Positions 50,545 to 58,592 are shown, numbered from the stretch's first letter. The stretch is DNA of 64,000 bases from Croceibacterium_B sp963811255 (GCA_963811255.1 CAWEQI010000001.1:930001-994000), one strand, 5' to 3'. Numbers and translations are program-made. Notes: generated by a model from the letters alone, not told the origin.

Positions 50545-52344
50545 ATGGCCGCCGGCGAGCCCTTCATCCTGCTTGACGATGCGCGTAGCGAGGGCGCGGT
50601 CGATGCGCATCTGTTCGAGCACCCGCGCGCGGTATTCGTCGCGCGCACGCCTGAGGACGTGGAGCGGGTGCTCGAAGCGGCGGAAGCGGCGCGGCTCGAG
50701 AGCGGCGGCACGCTGGCGGGCTACATCGCCTACGAGGCCGGTCTCGCGCTCGAAGCGCGCCTTCTGCCGCTGGCCGCCGAGCGCACCGGCGCCGAGGGCC
50801 CGCTGGTGTGGTTCGGCCTGTTCGATCAGCCGCGGACGATCCCCGCCGCCGACGTGCCGCAATGGCTCGCCGGACGCTCCCGCAGCGGCCCCGCATCGAT
50901 CGGCCCGCTCGACCCGCAGATCTCGACCGGCGCTTACCTCGCCGCCTTCGAGCGGCTGCAGGAGGCGATCCGCGCCGGCGACATCTACCAGGCGAACCTG
51001 ACCTTCCGCCTCGCCGGCGCCGCGCGCGGCGACCCGGTGGCGCTCTACGCCGCGATCCGCCCGGCGGCGCAGGCCGGCTATGGCGGGCTGGTGTTCGACG
51101 GCTCGCACTGGCTGCTGTCGTTCAGCCCGGAGCTGTTCTTCTCGCTCAAGCGAGGCGCCGCCAAGACCAAGCCGATGAAAGGCACCCGCCCGCGCGGGCG
51201 CACCGCCGAGGAAGACGCCGCGCTGGCCGCCGAGCTCGCCGGCTCGGTCAAGGACAAGGCCGAGAACCTGATGATCGTCGACCTGCTGCGCAACGATCTC
51301 AGCCGCGTCGCCGAGGCCGGCAGCGTGCGGGTCGAGAACCCGTTCGAAGTCGAGAGCTATCCCACCGTCCACACGATGGTTTCGACCGTGCACGCCACGC
51401 TGCGCGAAGGCCAGGGCGCGATCGCCATGGCCAAGGCGCTGTTCCCGTGCGGCTCGATCACCGGCGCGCCGAAGATCCGCGCGATGGAGCTGATCGACCA
51501 GGTCGAACGCGACGCGCGCGGGCCGTATTGCGGGGCCATCGGCCGCATCGGGCCGGATGATGAGGCGGCGTTCAACGTCGCCATCCGCACCATCCGCCTG
51601 ACCCCCGGCGAGAATGACAAGCACCGCGCGGTGCTCGGCGTCGGCGGGGCGATCGTTGCCGACAGCGACGGCATGGGCGAGTGGCGCGAATGCCTGATCA
51701 AGGCCGGGTTCGTGCGCGAGGCGGCCGGTGGCCACGACCTGATCGAGACAATGCGCTTCGATCCCCAAGCCGGTATCGAGCTGCTCGAGCTGCACCTCGA
51801 ACGGCTGAAGACAAGTGCCGCCGAGCTCGGATTTGCGTTCGACCGCCACGAAACCCGCAACCGAATCCAGGCCCTGTGCTTCGAGCTCGACAGGCCGGCC
51901 AAGGTGCGTCTGCTGCTGGCCCGCAGCGGCGAAATCGCGCTCGAAACGGGTCCGCTGCCGCCGCCGGCCGAGCAGCCGATCGCCTGCGTCGCCCTTTCCC
52001 TGCCGGTCGTCGCCAACGACTGGCGGCTGCGCCACAAGTCGACCGATCGCGGGTTCTACGACGCGGCGCTGGCGGCGGCGAAGGACAGCGGCGCGTACGA
52101 GGCGCTGTTCGTGCGCGACGACGGTCTGGTGACGGAGGGCAGCTTCACCAACCTGTTCGTCGAACGCGGCGACAAGCTGCTGACCCCGGCGGCCTCGCTC
52201 GGCCTGCTGCCGGGGGTGCTGCGCCGCCACCTGCTCGATGAAGGCCGCGCCGAAGAGGCGGAGTTGACCCTGGAGGACCTCGCCGACGGGTTCCTCATCG
52301 GCAACGCCACCCGCGGGCTGATCGCCGCGAAGCTGCAGCCGTGA
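50545..52344 (+). CDS. pabB: Aminodeoxychorismate synthase component I fused to aminodeoxychorismate lyase
   Basis: 599 residues. The first about 380 are the PabB chorismate domain (IRAGDIYQANLTFRLAG, KPMKGTRPRGRT, IVDLLRNDLSRVA, GSITGAPKIRAMELID). The rest is a PabC-like class IV PLP enzyme (HDLIETMRFDP, HKSTDRGFYDAALAAAK with the PLP lysine, LVTEGSFTNLFVE, LPGVLRRHLL). Together they convert chorismate to 4-aminobenzoate for folate, with glutamine amidotransferase PabA elsewhere. The fused PabBC layout is known in other bacteria. It overlaps the aminotransferase by GTGA. Confidence 0.93.
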   Translation: MAAGEPFILLDDARSEGAVDAHLFEHPRAVFVARTPEDVERVLEAAEAARLESGGTLAGYIAYEAGLALEARLLPLAAERTGAEGPLVWFGLFDQPRTIPAADVPQWLAGRSRSGPASIGPLDPQISTGAYLAAFERLQEAIRAGDIYQANLTFRLAGAARGDPVALYAAIRPAAQAGYGGLVFDGSHWLLSFSPELFFSLKRGAAKTKPMKGTRPRGRTAEEDAALAAELAGSVKDKAENLMIVDLLRNDLSRVAEAGSVRVENPFEVESYPTVHTMVSTVHATLREGQGAIAMAKALFPCGSITGAPKIRAMELIDQVERDARGPYCGAIGRIGPDDEAAFNVAIRTIRLTPGENDKHRAVLGVGGAIVADSDGMGEWRECLIKAGFVREAAGGHDLIETMRFDPQAGIELLELHLERLKTSAAELGFAFDRHETRNRIQALCFELDRPAKVRLLLARSGEIALETGPLPPPAEQPIACVALSLPVVANDWRLRHKSTDRGFYDAALAAAKDSGAYEALFVRDDGLVTEGSFTNLFVERGDKLLTPAASLGLLPGVLRRHLLDEGRAEEAELTLEDLADGFLIGNATRGLIAAKLQP

Positions 52345-53519
52345 GCACGCCCCGCCTCTCGCCTGCGCTCGAACGGATCGAAGCCTCGCCGACCACCGCG
52401 ATGACCGACCGCGCCACCGAGCTGCGCGAGCAGGGCCGCGACATCATTTCGCTCTCCGTCGGCGAGCCGGATTTCGCCACTCCGCCGCACGTCATCGCCG
52501 CGGCCAAGGCGGCGCTCGACGCCGGCGATACCAAGTACACCCCGGTCACCGGCACCGCTCGCCTCAAGCGTGCCGCCGCGCTGCACTTCGAGCGCGACCT
52601 TGGTCTTGCGGCCGACCCGCAATGCATCATCGTCACCGCCGGCGGCAAACAGGCGATCTTCGAGGCGCTCGCGGCGACGGTTGGCGCAAGCGACGAGGTG
52701 ATCGTGCCGGCGCCGTGGTGGGTCAGCTACCCGCAAATGGTCCGCTTCTGCGGCGGGCGTGTGGTGCCGCTGGTGACGCATGCGCGCGATGGCTTCCACT
52801 TCGATCCCGCCGCCCTTGAAGTGCTGATCACCGAGCGCACGCGCTGGCTGCTGCTCAACAGCCCCGGCAACCCGACCGGCGCCGTCTATCCGGCGGACCT
52901 GCTGCGCGGCGTCGCCGACGTGCTGCGCCGCCACCCGCACGTCCTGGTGCTTAGCGACGACATCTACGCCCCGCTGATCTACACCGGCGCGCCGCACGCC
53001 ACCCTCGCCGCGCTTTGCCCCGACCTCTCCGCGCGCATCTGCACAGTCTCGGGCGTGTCCAAGAGCCACGCGATGACCGGCTTCCGCATCGGCGTCGCCA
53101 CCGGCCCCACCTGGCTGATCGAGGGGATGGGCCGGCTGCAGAGCAACTCCAGCGGCAACCCCGCGTCGATCAGCCAGGCCGCCGCGGTCGCCGCGTTCGA
53201 AGGCCCGCAGGACTTCCTCGCCCAATGGCGCAACCGCTTCCGCGCCCGCCGCGACCTGGTGGTGGCGGCGGTGAACGCCATTCCGGGCCTGTCGTGCCCG
53301 GTGCCCGAAGGCGCCTTCTACGTCTTCGTCGACGCCGCGCCGCTAATCGGCCGTTTCGGCGACGACAAGGCGCTGGCGCTGCACCTGCTCGAACACGGCG
53401 TCGCCGTCGTCGCCGCTAGCGCGTTCGGCGGCCAGGACGGCTTCCGCATCAGCTTCGCCGCCGATGAGGCGGTGCTCGAAGAAGCGATGCGGCGCATCGC
53501 CGCGGCACTTCGATCCTGA
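52341..53519 (+). CDS. Class I PLP-dependent aminotransferase (aspartate type)
   Basis: 392 residues from a GTG overlapping the pabBC stop. TELREQGRDIISLSVGEPDF, the NSPGNPTGAVYP asparagine, the LSDDIYAPLIY aspartate/tyrosine pair, SGVSKSHAMTGFRIGVA with the PLP lysine, and the terminal FRISFA arginine are typical of the AspC/PatA fold group I-gamma. It transfers amino groups between aspartate or an aromatic amino acid and 2-oxoglutarate; the exact substrate is not fixed. Translational coupling to pabBC hints at supply of amino donors but may be incidental. Confidence 0.9.
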   Translation: MSTPRLSPALERIEASPTTAMTDRATELREQGRDIISLSVGEPDFATPPHVIAAAKAALDAGDTKYTPVTGTARLKRAAALHFERDLGLAADPQCIIVTAGGKQAIFEALAATVGASDEVIVPAPWWVSYPQMVRFCGGRVVPLVTHARDGFHFDPAALEVLITERTRWLLLNSPGNPTGAVYPADLLRGVADVLRRHPHVLVLSDDIYAPLIYTGAPHATLAALCPDLSARICTVSGVSKSHAMTGFRIGVATGPTWLIEGMGRLQSNSSGNPASISQAAAVAAFEGPQDFLAQWRNRFRARRDLVVAAVNAIPGLSCPVPEGAFYVFVDAAPLIGRFGDDKALALHLLEHGVAVVAASAFGGQDGFRISFAADEAVLEEAMRRIAAALRS

Positions 53520-53630
53520 ATCGCCGCGCGAGGCTTCGCGGTCGGGTGCGACTCATGCACGAAATTGGTGGCGCCGGCGCCCGTGCGAAAAACCATTTTC
53601 CTACTCGCGGCAAAATGCGTATGAACATGT

Positions 53631-53645
53631 GTTCGTTCTTTGTTC
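53631..53645 (+). promoter_or_regulatory. LexA (SOS) box GTTC-N7-GTTC
   Basis: GTTCGTTCTTTGTTC matches the direct-repeat LexA box of alphaproteobacteria exactly. It overlaps a GAAC-N4-GTTC palindrome (53623-53634). A ribosome site and ATG follow at 53651-53664. No imuA, recA, dnaE2 or other known SOS gene is nearby, so it controls either the 40-residue frame or nothing. Confidence 0.6.
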
Positions 53646-53661
53646 CGCTCAGGAGAAGCCA

Positions 53662-53784
53662 ATGCTGCACCGCGAGGACACCGCAACATCACGCATAACA
53701 CTGTCAGCGTTGTGCGGCGGGTGTGACCTTCGCGGGGATCGGAATTCTTCCCTGGACCGTGTTCCAAGTGTTCCAGGTGTGTGA
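53662..53784 (+). CDS. Possible SOS-controlled 40-residue protein
   Basis: ATG 53662 is 6 bases after AGGAG and 16 bases after a LexA box. The frame reads MLHREDTATSRITLSALCGGCDLRGDRNSS and ends PSVPGV at a TGA at 53782-53784. A CxxC pair (CGGC) is the only feature. Its promoter layout is that of a real SOS gene, but the product has no known relative, and the coding region overlaps the first two copies of a repeat family. It may be the stub of an SOS gene whose body was deleted. Confidence 0.35.
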   Translation: MLHREDTATSRITLSALCGGCDLRGDRNSSLDRVPSVPGV

Positions 53785-53891
53785 ACTTTGGGACGGTCAG
53801 GCCAGTGTCACAGGCGTGGCGCTCGTGTAAACTTCACGGTGGCGTGGGCGCGCGTGGATACCGTCGGAGTGGTGGCAGGTGTGTGAACTTC
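53721..53891. repeat. Four spaced copies of GTGTGAACTT-type motif
   Basis: GTGTGACCTTC (53721), GTGTGAACTTT (53779), GTGTAAACTTC (53825) and GTGTGAACTTC (53881) are all in the same orientation, 46 to 58 bases apart. Copies 2 and 4 extend to CAGGTGTGTGAACTT. Just before copy 2 is a 9-base duplication GTGTTCCAA/GTGTTCCAG. They end 50 bases before the pseudouridine-synthase gene. They may be repeated regulator sites or a degenerating repeat array. Confidence 0.5.
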
Positions 53892-53941
53892 GCTGGCCAG
53901 CCTGGATTCGTGCGCCGTACGAAAAAAGGTGAAACGAAATC

Positions 53942-54595
53942 ATGCACATCCCGATCCTCTTCGAGGACGCCGAAGCGCTGGTGATCGACAAGCCCGCCGG
54001 CCTGCCGATCGACCGCCCGCGCGCCGGCGGTCCTTCGCTGGCGGATCACCTCGACGAGCTCAAGCTCGGCTTCCAGCGCCCGCCCGTGCCGGTGCATCGG
54101 CTGGACACCGACACCTCCGGTTGCCTGCTGCTGGCGCGCAACCCCAAGGCTCTCAAGCGCTTCGCCGCGGCGTTCGAGAAGCGGCTGGTCGGCAAACGCT
54201 ATCTCGCGATCCTGGCCGGTGTGCCGAAGGACAAGGAAGGCACGGTGGAACTGGCGCTGAGCAAGATCAGCAGCCCGGAGAAGGGCTGGCGGATGATCCC
54301 GGCCAGGAAAGGCAAGCCGGCGGTCAGCCACTGGCGCGTGCTCGCGGAGCACGGCGGCCGCGCGCTGGTCGAATTCGTCCCCGAAACCGGCCGCACGCAC
54401 CAACTCCGCGTTCACGCGGCGAGCGGGCTGAGTGTGCCGATCGTCGGCGATCCGGTGTACGGCGACAGCCAGGGGGCCCCGCGGACGATGCTCCACGCCG
54501 CCGGCCTCGAACTGCCGCGCGAAGGCAAGGGCGCCATCGTGGCGACGGCGCCGCTGCCGGCCGATTTCGTCGCCCTGGGCTTCGGCCATGTATGA
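53942..54595 (+). CDS. RluA-family rRNA/tRNA pseudouridine synthase
   Basis: 217 residues, shorter than RluC/RluD because it lacks an S4 domain, so it is closest to the RluA/TruC size class. ILFEDAEALVIDKPAGLPI, HRLDTDTSGCLLLAR with the catalytic aspartate (LDTDTSG), KRYLAIL and PETGRTHQLRVH are all present. It isomerises uridine in rRNA or tRNA; the target site is unknown. The upstream region carries the LexA box and GTGTGAACTT repeats. It overlaps arfB by 8 bases. Confidence 0.92.
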   Translation: MHIPILFEDAEALVIDKPAGLPIDRPRAGGPSLADHLDELKLGFQRPPVPVHRLDTDTSGCLLLARNPKALKRFAAAFEKRLVGKRYLAILAGVPKDKEGTVELALSKISSPEKGWRMIPARKGKPAVSHWRVLAEHGGRALVEFVPETGRTHQLRVHAASGLSVPIVGDPVYGDSQGAPRTMLHAAGLELPREGKGAIVATAPLPADFVALGFGHV

Positions 54596-54995
54596 GGACC
54601 TTGTCGCCCGCGCGCTGGACCTCGCCGAGGAGAGCTTCATCGCCTCGTCGGGGCCCGGCGGGCAGAACGTCAACAAGGTCGCGACGGCGGTCCAGCTGCG
54701 GCTCGACGTGTTTGCGCTGCGCCTGCCGCCGCCGGTGTTTCAGCGCCTCAAGAAGCTTGCCGGCAGCCGGATGACCGCCAGCGGCGAGATCGTCCTCACC
54801 GCGCGCAAGCACCGCAGCCAGGAAGCCAACCGCGAGGATGCCCGCGCCCGCCTCGCCGGATTGCTCGAGCAGGCGCAAGTCGAGCCGAAGAAGCGGGCCA
54901 AGACCCGCGTCAACCGCGCCAACAAGGAAAAAAGGATCAAGTCCAAGAAGGCGCGCGGCACCATCAAGGCCAACCGTGGCAAGGTGGACTGGTAG
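54588..54995 (+). CDS. arfB: Ribosome-rescue peptidyl-tRNA hydrolase ArfB
   Basis: 135 residues. SSGPGGQNVNKVATAVQLRLD holds the GGQ that hydrolyses peptidyl-tRNA, as in release factors. The C-terminal tail (KKRAKTRVNRANKEKRIKSKKARGTIKANRGKVDW) is the long basic helix that enters the mRNA channel of stalled ribosomes and distinguishes ArfB from RF1/RF2. It frees ribosomes on truncated mRNA when tmRNA is not enough. The ATG overlaps the pseudouridine-synthase gene, so the two RNA/ribosome genes are cotranslated. Confidence 0.95.
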   Translation: MYEDLVARALDLAEESFIASSGPGGQNVNKVATAVQLRLDVFALRLPPPVFQRLKKLAGSRMTASGEIVLTARKHRSQEANREDARARLAGLLEQAQVEPKKRAKTRVNRANKEKRIKSKKARGTIKANRGKVDW

Positions 54996-55022
54996 TGGCG
55001 TGTGGTTAGCTGGAGGGGCGAC

Positions 55023-55247
55023 ATGGCGGAAGCGAAGGACCGATCACTGCACGAGCAGCTCGTCGCCGCCCGCGCCAGAATCATCAAACAGTTGGACGAG
55101 TTGTATTTTCGGGTCACTGCCGTGAACAACGTTGCCGACCGGGAGGGGGGCGGCCCTCCGGATTACCGTTCTGTCTACGCCGAATTGCAGGAGCAGCTGC
55201 GGCAAATTAACTGGCTCCTGGGCACAAGCGAGGAAGACTACTCCTGA
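55023..55247 (+). CDS. Small conserved-looking acidic protein, 74 residues
   Basis: MAEAKDRSLHEQLVAARARIIKQLDELYFRVT, a GGPPDY turn, and AELQEQLRQINWLLGTSEEDYS. It looks like two amphipathic helices around a turn, acidic at the end, with no signal or membrane segment. A GGAGGGG ribosome site precedes the ATG. It lies between arfB and rpmG but has no recognisable family. It could be a ribosome- or phage-associated small protein. Confidence 0.6.
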   Translation: MAEAKDRSLHEQLVAARARIIKQLDELYFRVTAVNNVADREGGGPPDYRSVYAELQEQLRQINWLLGTSEEDYS

Positions 55248-55385
55248 GCGCCGCTCTCGCTTGACTTTTCGCCCCCCGTGCCGCAGAGGCGCGCCCGGAT
55301 GGGCGGCGCCATGCGCGTCGCCTGTGTTGTTTCGGGGCCCAATTGCGTTTTTGGGTGCCCTCACCGATCAGTTTGGACGACGACC

Positions 55386-55553
55386 ATGGCGAAGCCCGCA
55401 ACCATCAAGATCCGCCTCAACTCGACCGCCGACACCGGCTTCTTCTACGTGACCAAGAAGAACCCGCGCAACACGACCGAGAAGATGAGCTTCCGCAAGT
55501 ACGACCCGATCGCCAGGAAGCACGTCGAGTTCAAGGAAGGCAAGATCAAGTAA
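55386..55553 (+). CDS. rpmG: 50S ribosomal protein L33
   Basis: 55 residues: MAKPATIKIRLNSTADTGFFYVTKKNPRNTTEKMSFRKYDPIARKHVEFKEGKIK is a full-length L33 of the cysteine-free (C-minus) type, since the usual zinc cysteines are absent. This form does not need zinc, which is the common form in alphaproteobacteria. It binds the large subunit near the E site. It lies in a short core block with arfB and lolA. Confidence 0.95.
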   Translation: MAKPATIKIRLNSTADTGFFYVTKKNPRNTTEKMSFRKYDPIARKHVEFKEGKIK

Positions 55554-55632
55554 CGCCGCTGCGGCGAACCTTAACCGCCGGAACAATCCGGGTTCAGAGG
55601 CGGTTCAATGCCCCGTACCTAGCCTCGGGAGC

Positions 55633-56298
55633 ATGAAAGCCTTGTCTGATTACACTGCGAAACCGCTGCGCAGCGCCATCGCGACCGCGCTCGCATTTGC
55701 CCTGCCCGTCGCGCTGATTGCGCCGGTAACCCCGGCTGCCGCGATCAGCGATGACGAGGAACTCGACCAGGCGACCGCGGCCTTGCGCGCGATCTCGACG
55801 ATGAAGGCCGATTTTAGCCAGACCGACCGTAACGGCAACACGGTCACTGGCGTGCTGACGCTGAAACGCCCTGGCAAGATCCGCTTCCAATACGAAAAGG
55901 GCGTCAATCAACTGCTCGTCTCCGATGGGCATGCGCTGACGTTTGTCGACTACGATGTGGACCAGGTGAAGCGCTGGCCGATCGGCAACTCGCCGCTTGG
56001 TGCGCTGCTCAACCCCAAGCGCGACGTGAAGAAGTACGGCAGCGTGATCCCCACCGGAAATCCGAACGTCTACAGCATCCAGGTGAAGGATTCGAAGCGG
56101 CCCGAATACGGCGTGATCACGCTGATCTTCGTCAAGGACGCCGCCGCACCCGGGGGGCTTGAACTGTCGAGCTGGGTGGCGCTCGATGCGCAGAACCAGC
56201 GGACCACGGTGCGTCTGTCGAACCAGCAGTACGGAATGGCCGTGTCGGACAACGAATTCAGGTACCGGGATCCGCGCCCCACGTCCCATCGCCATTGA
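55633..56298 (+). CDS. lolA: Outer-membrane lipoprotein carrier protein LolA
   Basis: 221 residues with a signal peptide (ATALAFALPVALIAPVTPAAA) and the LolA landmarks AALRAISTMKADFSQTDRNGNTVTGVLTLKRPGKIRFQYEKG and DYDVDQVKRWPIGNSPLGALL. It picks up lipoproteins from LolCDE at the inner membrane and hands them across the periplasm. It is followed by a stem-loop and a candidate small RNA before xthA. Confidence 0.93.
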   Translation: MKALSDYTAKPLRSAIATALAFALPVALIAPVTPAAAISDDEELDQATAALRAISTMKADFSQTDRNGNTVTGVLTLKRPGKIRFQYEKGVNQLLVSDGHALTFVDYDVDQVKRWPIGNSPLGALLNPKRDVKKYGSVIPTGNPNVYSIQVKDSKRPEYGVITLIFVKDAAAPGGLELSSWVALDAQNQRTTVRLSNQQYGMAVSDNEFRYRDPRPTSHRH

Positions 56299-56310
56299 TG
56301 AACGGTTTGA

Positions 56311-56345
56311 CCGCAATTTGCCCCTCATATGCGGCAAATTGTGCG
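56311..56345 (+). terminator. Stem-loop after lolA
   Basis: CAATTTGCC (56314-56322) and GGCAAATTG (56333-56341) form a 9-bp stem with further CCG/CGG pairing outside. It is 15 bases after the lolA stop and lacks a T-run, so it is a weak terminator or mRNA-end structure. Confidence 0.45.
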
Positions 56346-56384
56346 GTTCCATTCATTGCGCAGCAAGCCGGATCGACGTAATGA

Positions 56385-56515
56385 ATGATCACAAGTCGGG
56401 CGGAGGCGGGTTTCCCCCCTGTTGCCCTTGCCTCGCAAAGCGCCCGGCTTGTAAAGCGTGACGAACGCTCAAGACGAACCCCCGTCGCAATGCCCCCGCG
56501 ACGGGGGTTTTCTTT
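56385..56515 (+). ncRNA. Candidate small RNA with strong intrinsic terminator
   Basis: A non-coding segment ends in a 12-bp hairpin (AACCCCCGTCGC, 56477-56488, with GCGACGGGGGTT, 56498-56509) and a T-rich tail through about 56516. A C-rich, loop-like segment (TTTCCCCCC) sits near 56411-56420, as in alphaproteobacterial suhB/mmgR-type RNAs. The position between lolA and xthA and the orphan terminator 180 bases from the lolA stop suggest a separate transcript. The 5' end is a guess. Confidence 0.4.
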
Positions 56516-56516
56516 T
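56477..56516 (+). terminator. Rho-independent terminator before xthA
   Basis: A 12-bp perfect stem, 9-base loop and TTTTCTTTTT run. It is the best intrinsic terminator in the window. It ends the candidate small RNA or, less likely, a lolA read-through transcript. Confidence 0.9.
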
Positions 56517-56518
56517 TG

Positions 56519-56607
56519 CCCCTCTCGCCTGCGGGAGGGGCCGAGGGAGGGATTGGCCACCACTCGCGCACTCGCCCTCCCCTAACCCCTCCCGCAAGCG
56601 GGAGGGG
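56519..56607. repeat. Pair of REP-like palindromes
   Basis: Palindrome 1 is CCCCTCTCGC-CT-GCGGGAGGGG (56519-56540, one G-U pair). Palindrome 2 is CCCCTCCCGC-AA-GCGGGAGGGG (56586-56607, perfect). The 45 bases between them contain further near-inverted GGGAGGG/CCCTCCC strings. The paired arrangement resembles extragenic palindromic repeats. Confidence 0.6.
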
Positions 56608-56649
56608 GACTGACTTGCCGAGCCCTCGCGCCGTCCCTATCCGAAGCCC

Positions 56650-57441
56650 ATGGTCACGATCGCCAGTTGGAACATCAATTCGGTGCGCCTGCGCCTCGCC
56701 CAGGTCGAGCGCTTGCTCGGTGAGCAGGCGCCCGACGTGCTGTGCCTGCAGGAGATCAAGTGCCAGGCGCACCAGTTTCCGGCCAAGGCCTTCGCCGCGC
56801 TCGGCTACACGCACCAGGCGGTGCATGGGCAGAAGGGCTATCACGGTGTGGCGACGATCAGCCGAATCCCCTTTCGCGAACTCGACCGGCACGACTGGCA
56901 AGACAACGGCGAGGCGCGCCACCTCGGCGTCGAGCTGCTCGGGCCAGCGAAAGGGCTGGTGCTCGAGAACGTCTACATTCCCGCCGGGGGCGACATTCCC
57001 GATCGCGAGCGCAATCCCAAGTTCGGCCAGAAGCTCGACTTCCTTGGCCGAATGACCCGCTGGGCCGAACGGCTCGACCGCCCGACGCTGATCGTCGGCG
57101 ACTTCAACATCGCCCCGCTCGAATGCGACGTTTACGATCACAAGGCGCTGCTCAAGGTCGTCAGCCACACGCCGGTGGAGGTCGAAACGCTCGGCCGATT
57201 CCAGCAGGCGCACGGCTGGGTCGACATCGCCCGCGAACACATCCCGCCACCCGGCCGCTGCTACAGCTGGTGGAGCTATCGCGCATACTGGCGCAAGAAG
57301 GACCAGGGGCGGCGGCTGGATCACATGTGGTGCAGCGCCGAACTTACCGCGCACGCCAAGGCCCACCGGGTGATCGAGGAAACTCGCGACTGGGAGCAGC
57401 CGTCGGACCATGTGCCGCTGGTGACGGAGTTCGCGCTCTGA
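56650..57441 (+). CDS. xthA: Exodeoxyribonuclease III
   Basis: 263 residues. NINSVRLRL, LQEIKCQ (metal glutamate), GYHGVATIS, VGDFNIAPLE (Asp/Asn active site), WWSYRAYWRKKDQGRRLDHMW and SDHVPL (catalytic His) are in order. It is the apurinic-site endonuclease and 3'-5' exonuclease of base-excision repair. It overlaps the ribA start region by 4 bases. Confidence 0.95.
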   Translation: MVTIASWNINSVRLRLAQVERLLGEQAPDVLCLQEIKCQAHQFPAKAFAALGYTHQAVHGQKGYHGVATISRIPFRELDRHDWQDNGEARHLGVELLGPAKGLVLENVYIPAGGDIPDRERNPKFGQKLDFLGRMTRWAERLDRPTLIVGDFNIAPLECDVYDHKALLKVVSHTPVEVETLGRFQQAHGWVDIAREHIPPPGRCYSWWSYRAYWRKKDQGRRLDHMWCSAELTAHAKAHRVIEETRDWEQPSDHVPLVTEFAL

Positions 57442-58502
57442 CCGCGGCCTCCCCGTCCCGCCGCGCGGCGCAGGCGGTCGACGCCTTGCGCCACGGCTGG
57501 CCCCTCGTAATCGGCAAGGCGCCGGCTCTGTTGCCGGTCGAAACCGCTCCGGATCGTCAGGCTTCCTCGCACCTTGCCCTGATTTCCGCGGCCCGGGCGG
57601 CGACGCTCAAGCTCGCCAACCAGCGCGAGGCGGCCGATCCGCATGCACCGGTGCTGATCCGCGCCGCCGAACCGCTCGACCTCGCCGCCGCGCGGCCGAT
57701 CGCCGACCCGGCGCTCGACCTTGCCGCGCCGCTCAAGGGCCCGTTCCGCGCCGACGCGCTGCCGTGGCGCGCCGAGGCCGAGGCGGCGATGGAGCTGGCG
57801 CTTTACGCCGGGATCCTGCCGGCGTTTCTCGTCGCCCCCGAGCCGCCGAGTGAACCGGTGGCGCTCGAGGTGGATGACGTCGCCGGGCTGCGCGACGTTC
57901 ACAAACTTGCGATTGCCACCCGCGCGCACCTGCCGATCGCCGCCCAAGAGCAGGCCGAGATCGTCGCTTTCCGAAGCGCCGACGACATGCGCGAGCACGT
58001 CGCGCTGATCGTCGGCGCGCAAACCGCCGATCGCCTGCCACTCGTGCGGCTCCATTCCGAATGCCTGACCGGCGACATGTTCGGCAGCCTAAAGTGCGAC
58101 TGCGGCCCGCAGCTCGATGCAGCGATCGCGGCGATGGCCGGGGAAGCGGCACAAGGCGGCTGGGGCGTGCTGCTGTACTTGCGCCAGGAGGGCCGCGGCA
58201 TCGGCCTGATTAACAAGCTGAGGGCCTATCGCCTGCAGGATCAGGGCTTCGACACGCTCGAAGCCAACCAGCGCCTCGGCCTGCCCGCCGAAGCGCGCGA
58301 CTTCCCCGTCGCCGCGCGTATGCTCGAGTTGCTCGGCATCGGTCAAATCCGTCTGATGACCAACAACCCCGCCAAGGTCGCGGCGTTCGAAGCCGCCGGT
58401 GTGAACGTCACCGAACGCGTGCCCCACCGGCTTCCCACGAACCCGCACAACACCCGCTATCTCGCCACCAAACGCGACCGGGCGGGCCACCTGCTGCCGT
58501 GA
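57438..58502 (+). CDS. ribA: GTP cyclohydrolase II
   Basis: 354 residues. An N-terminal half of about 165 residues is typical of the longer RibA proteins. The catalytic part has LVRLHSECLTGDMFGSLKCDCGPQLDAA (three zinc cysteines), YLRQEGRGIGLINKLRAY (arginine nucleophile) and LMTNNPAKVAAFEAAGV. It opens riboflavin synthesis. The family-like sequence starts LTAASPSRRAAQAVDALRHGW at 57438, where the codon is CTG, and no ATG or GTG is near. The nearest standard start is TTG 57486, inside the conserved stretch. The start is therefore unsettled. Confidence 0.88.
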   Translation: MTAASPSRRAAQAVDALRHGWPLVIGKAPALLPVETAPDRQASSHLALISAARAATLKLANQREAADPHAPVLIRAAEPLDLAAARPIADPALDLAAPLKGPFRADALPWRAEAEAAMELALYAGILPAFLVAPEPPSEPVALEVDDVAGLRDVHKLAIATRAHLPIAAQEQAEIVAFRSADDMREHVALIVGAQTADRLPLVRLHSECLTGDMFGSLKCDCGPQLDAAIAAMAGEAAQGGWGVLLYLRQEGRGIGLINKLRAYRLQDQGFDTLEANQRLGLPAEARDFPVAARMLELLGIGQIRLMTNNPAKVAAFEAAGVNVTERVPHRLPTNPHNTRYLATKRDRAGHLLP

Positions 58503-58592
58503 GCGTCTGGAGCGAAGACGCGAAAACGTCCCTCTCGTCGATTCGGTCTTGTTGGCCTTCGCGGCTTCGCGCCTTTGCGTGAAAGGCGCTGA

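Noticed and set aside
58503..58592. CG-rich inverted strings (GCGGCTTCGCGCC and similar) after ribA
   Set aside because: They look like a fragment of a dispersed repeat, but arms are short and imperfect and no terminator T-run is present.
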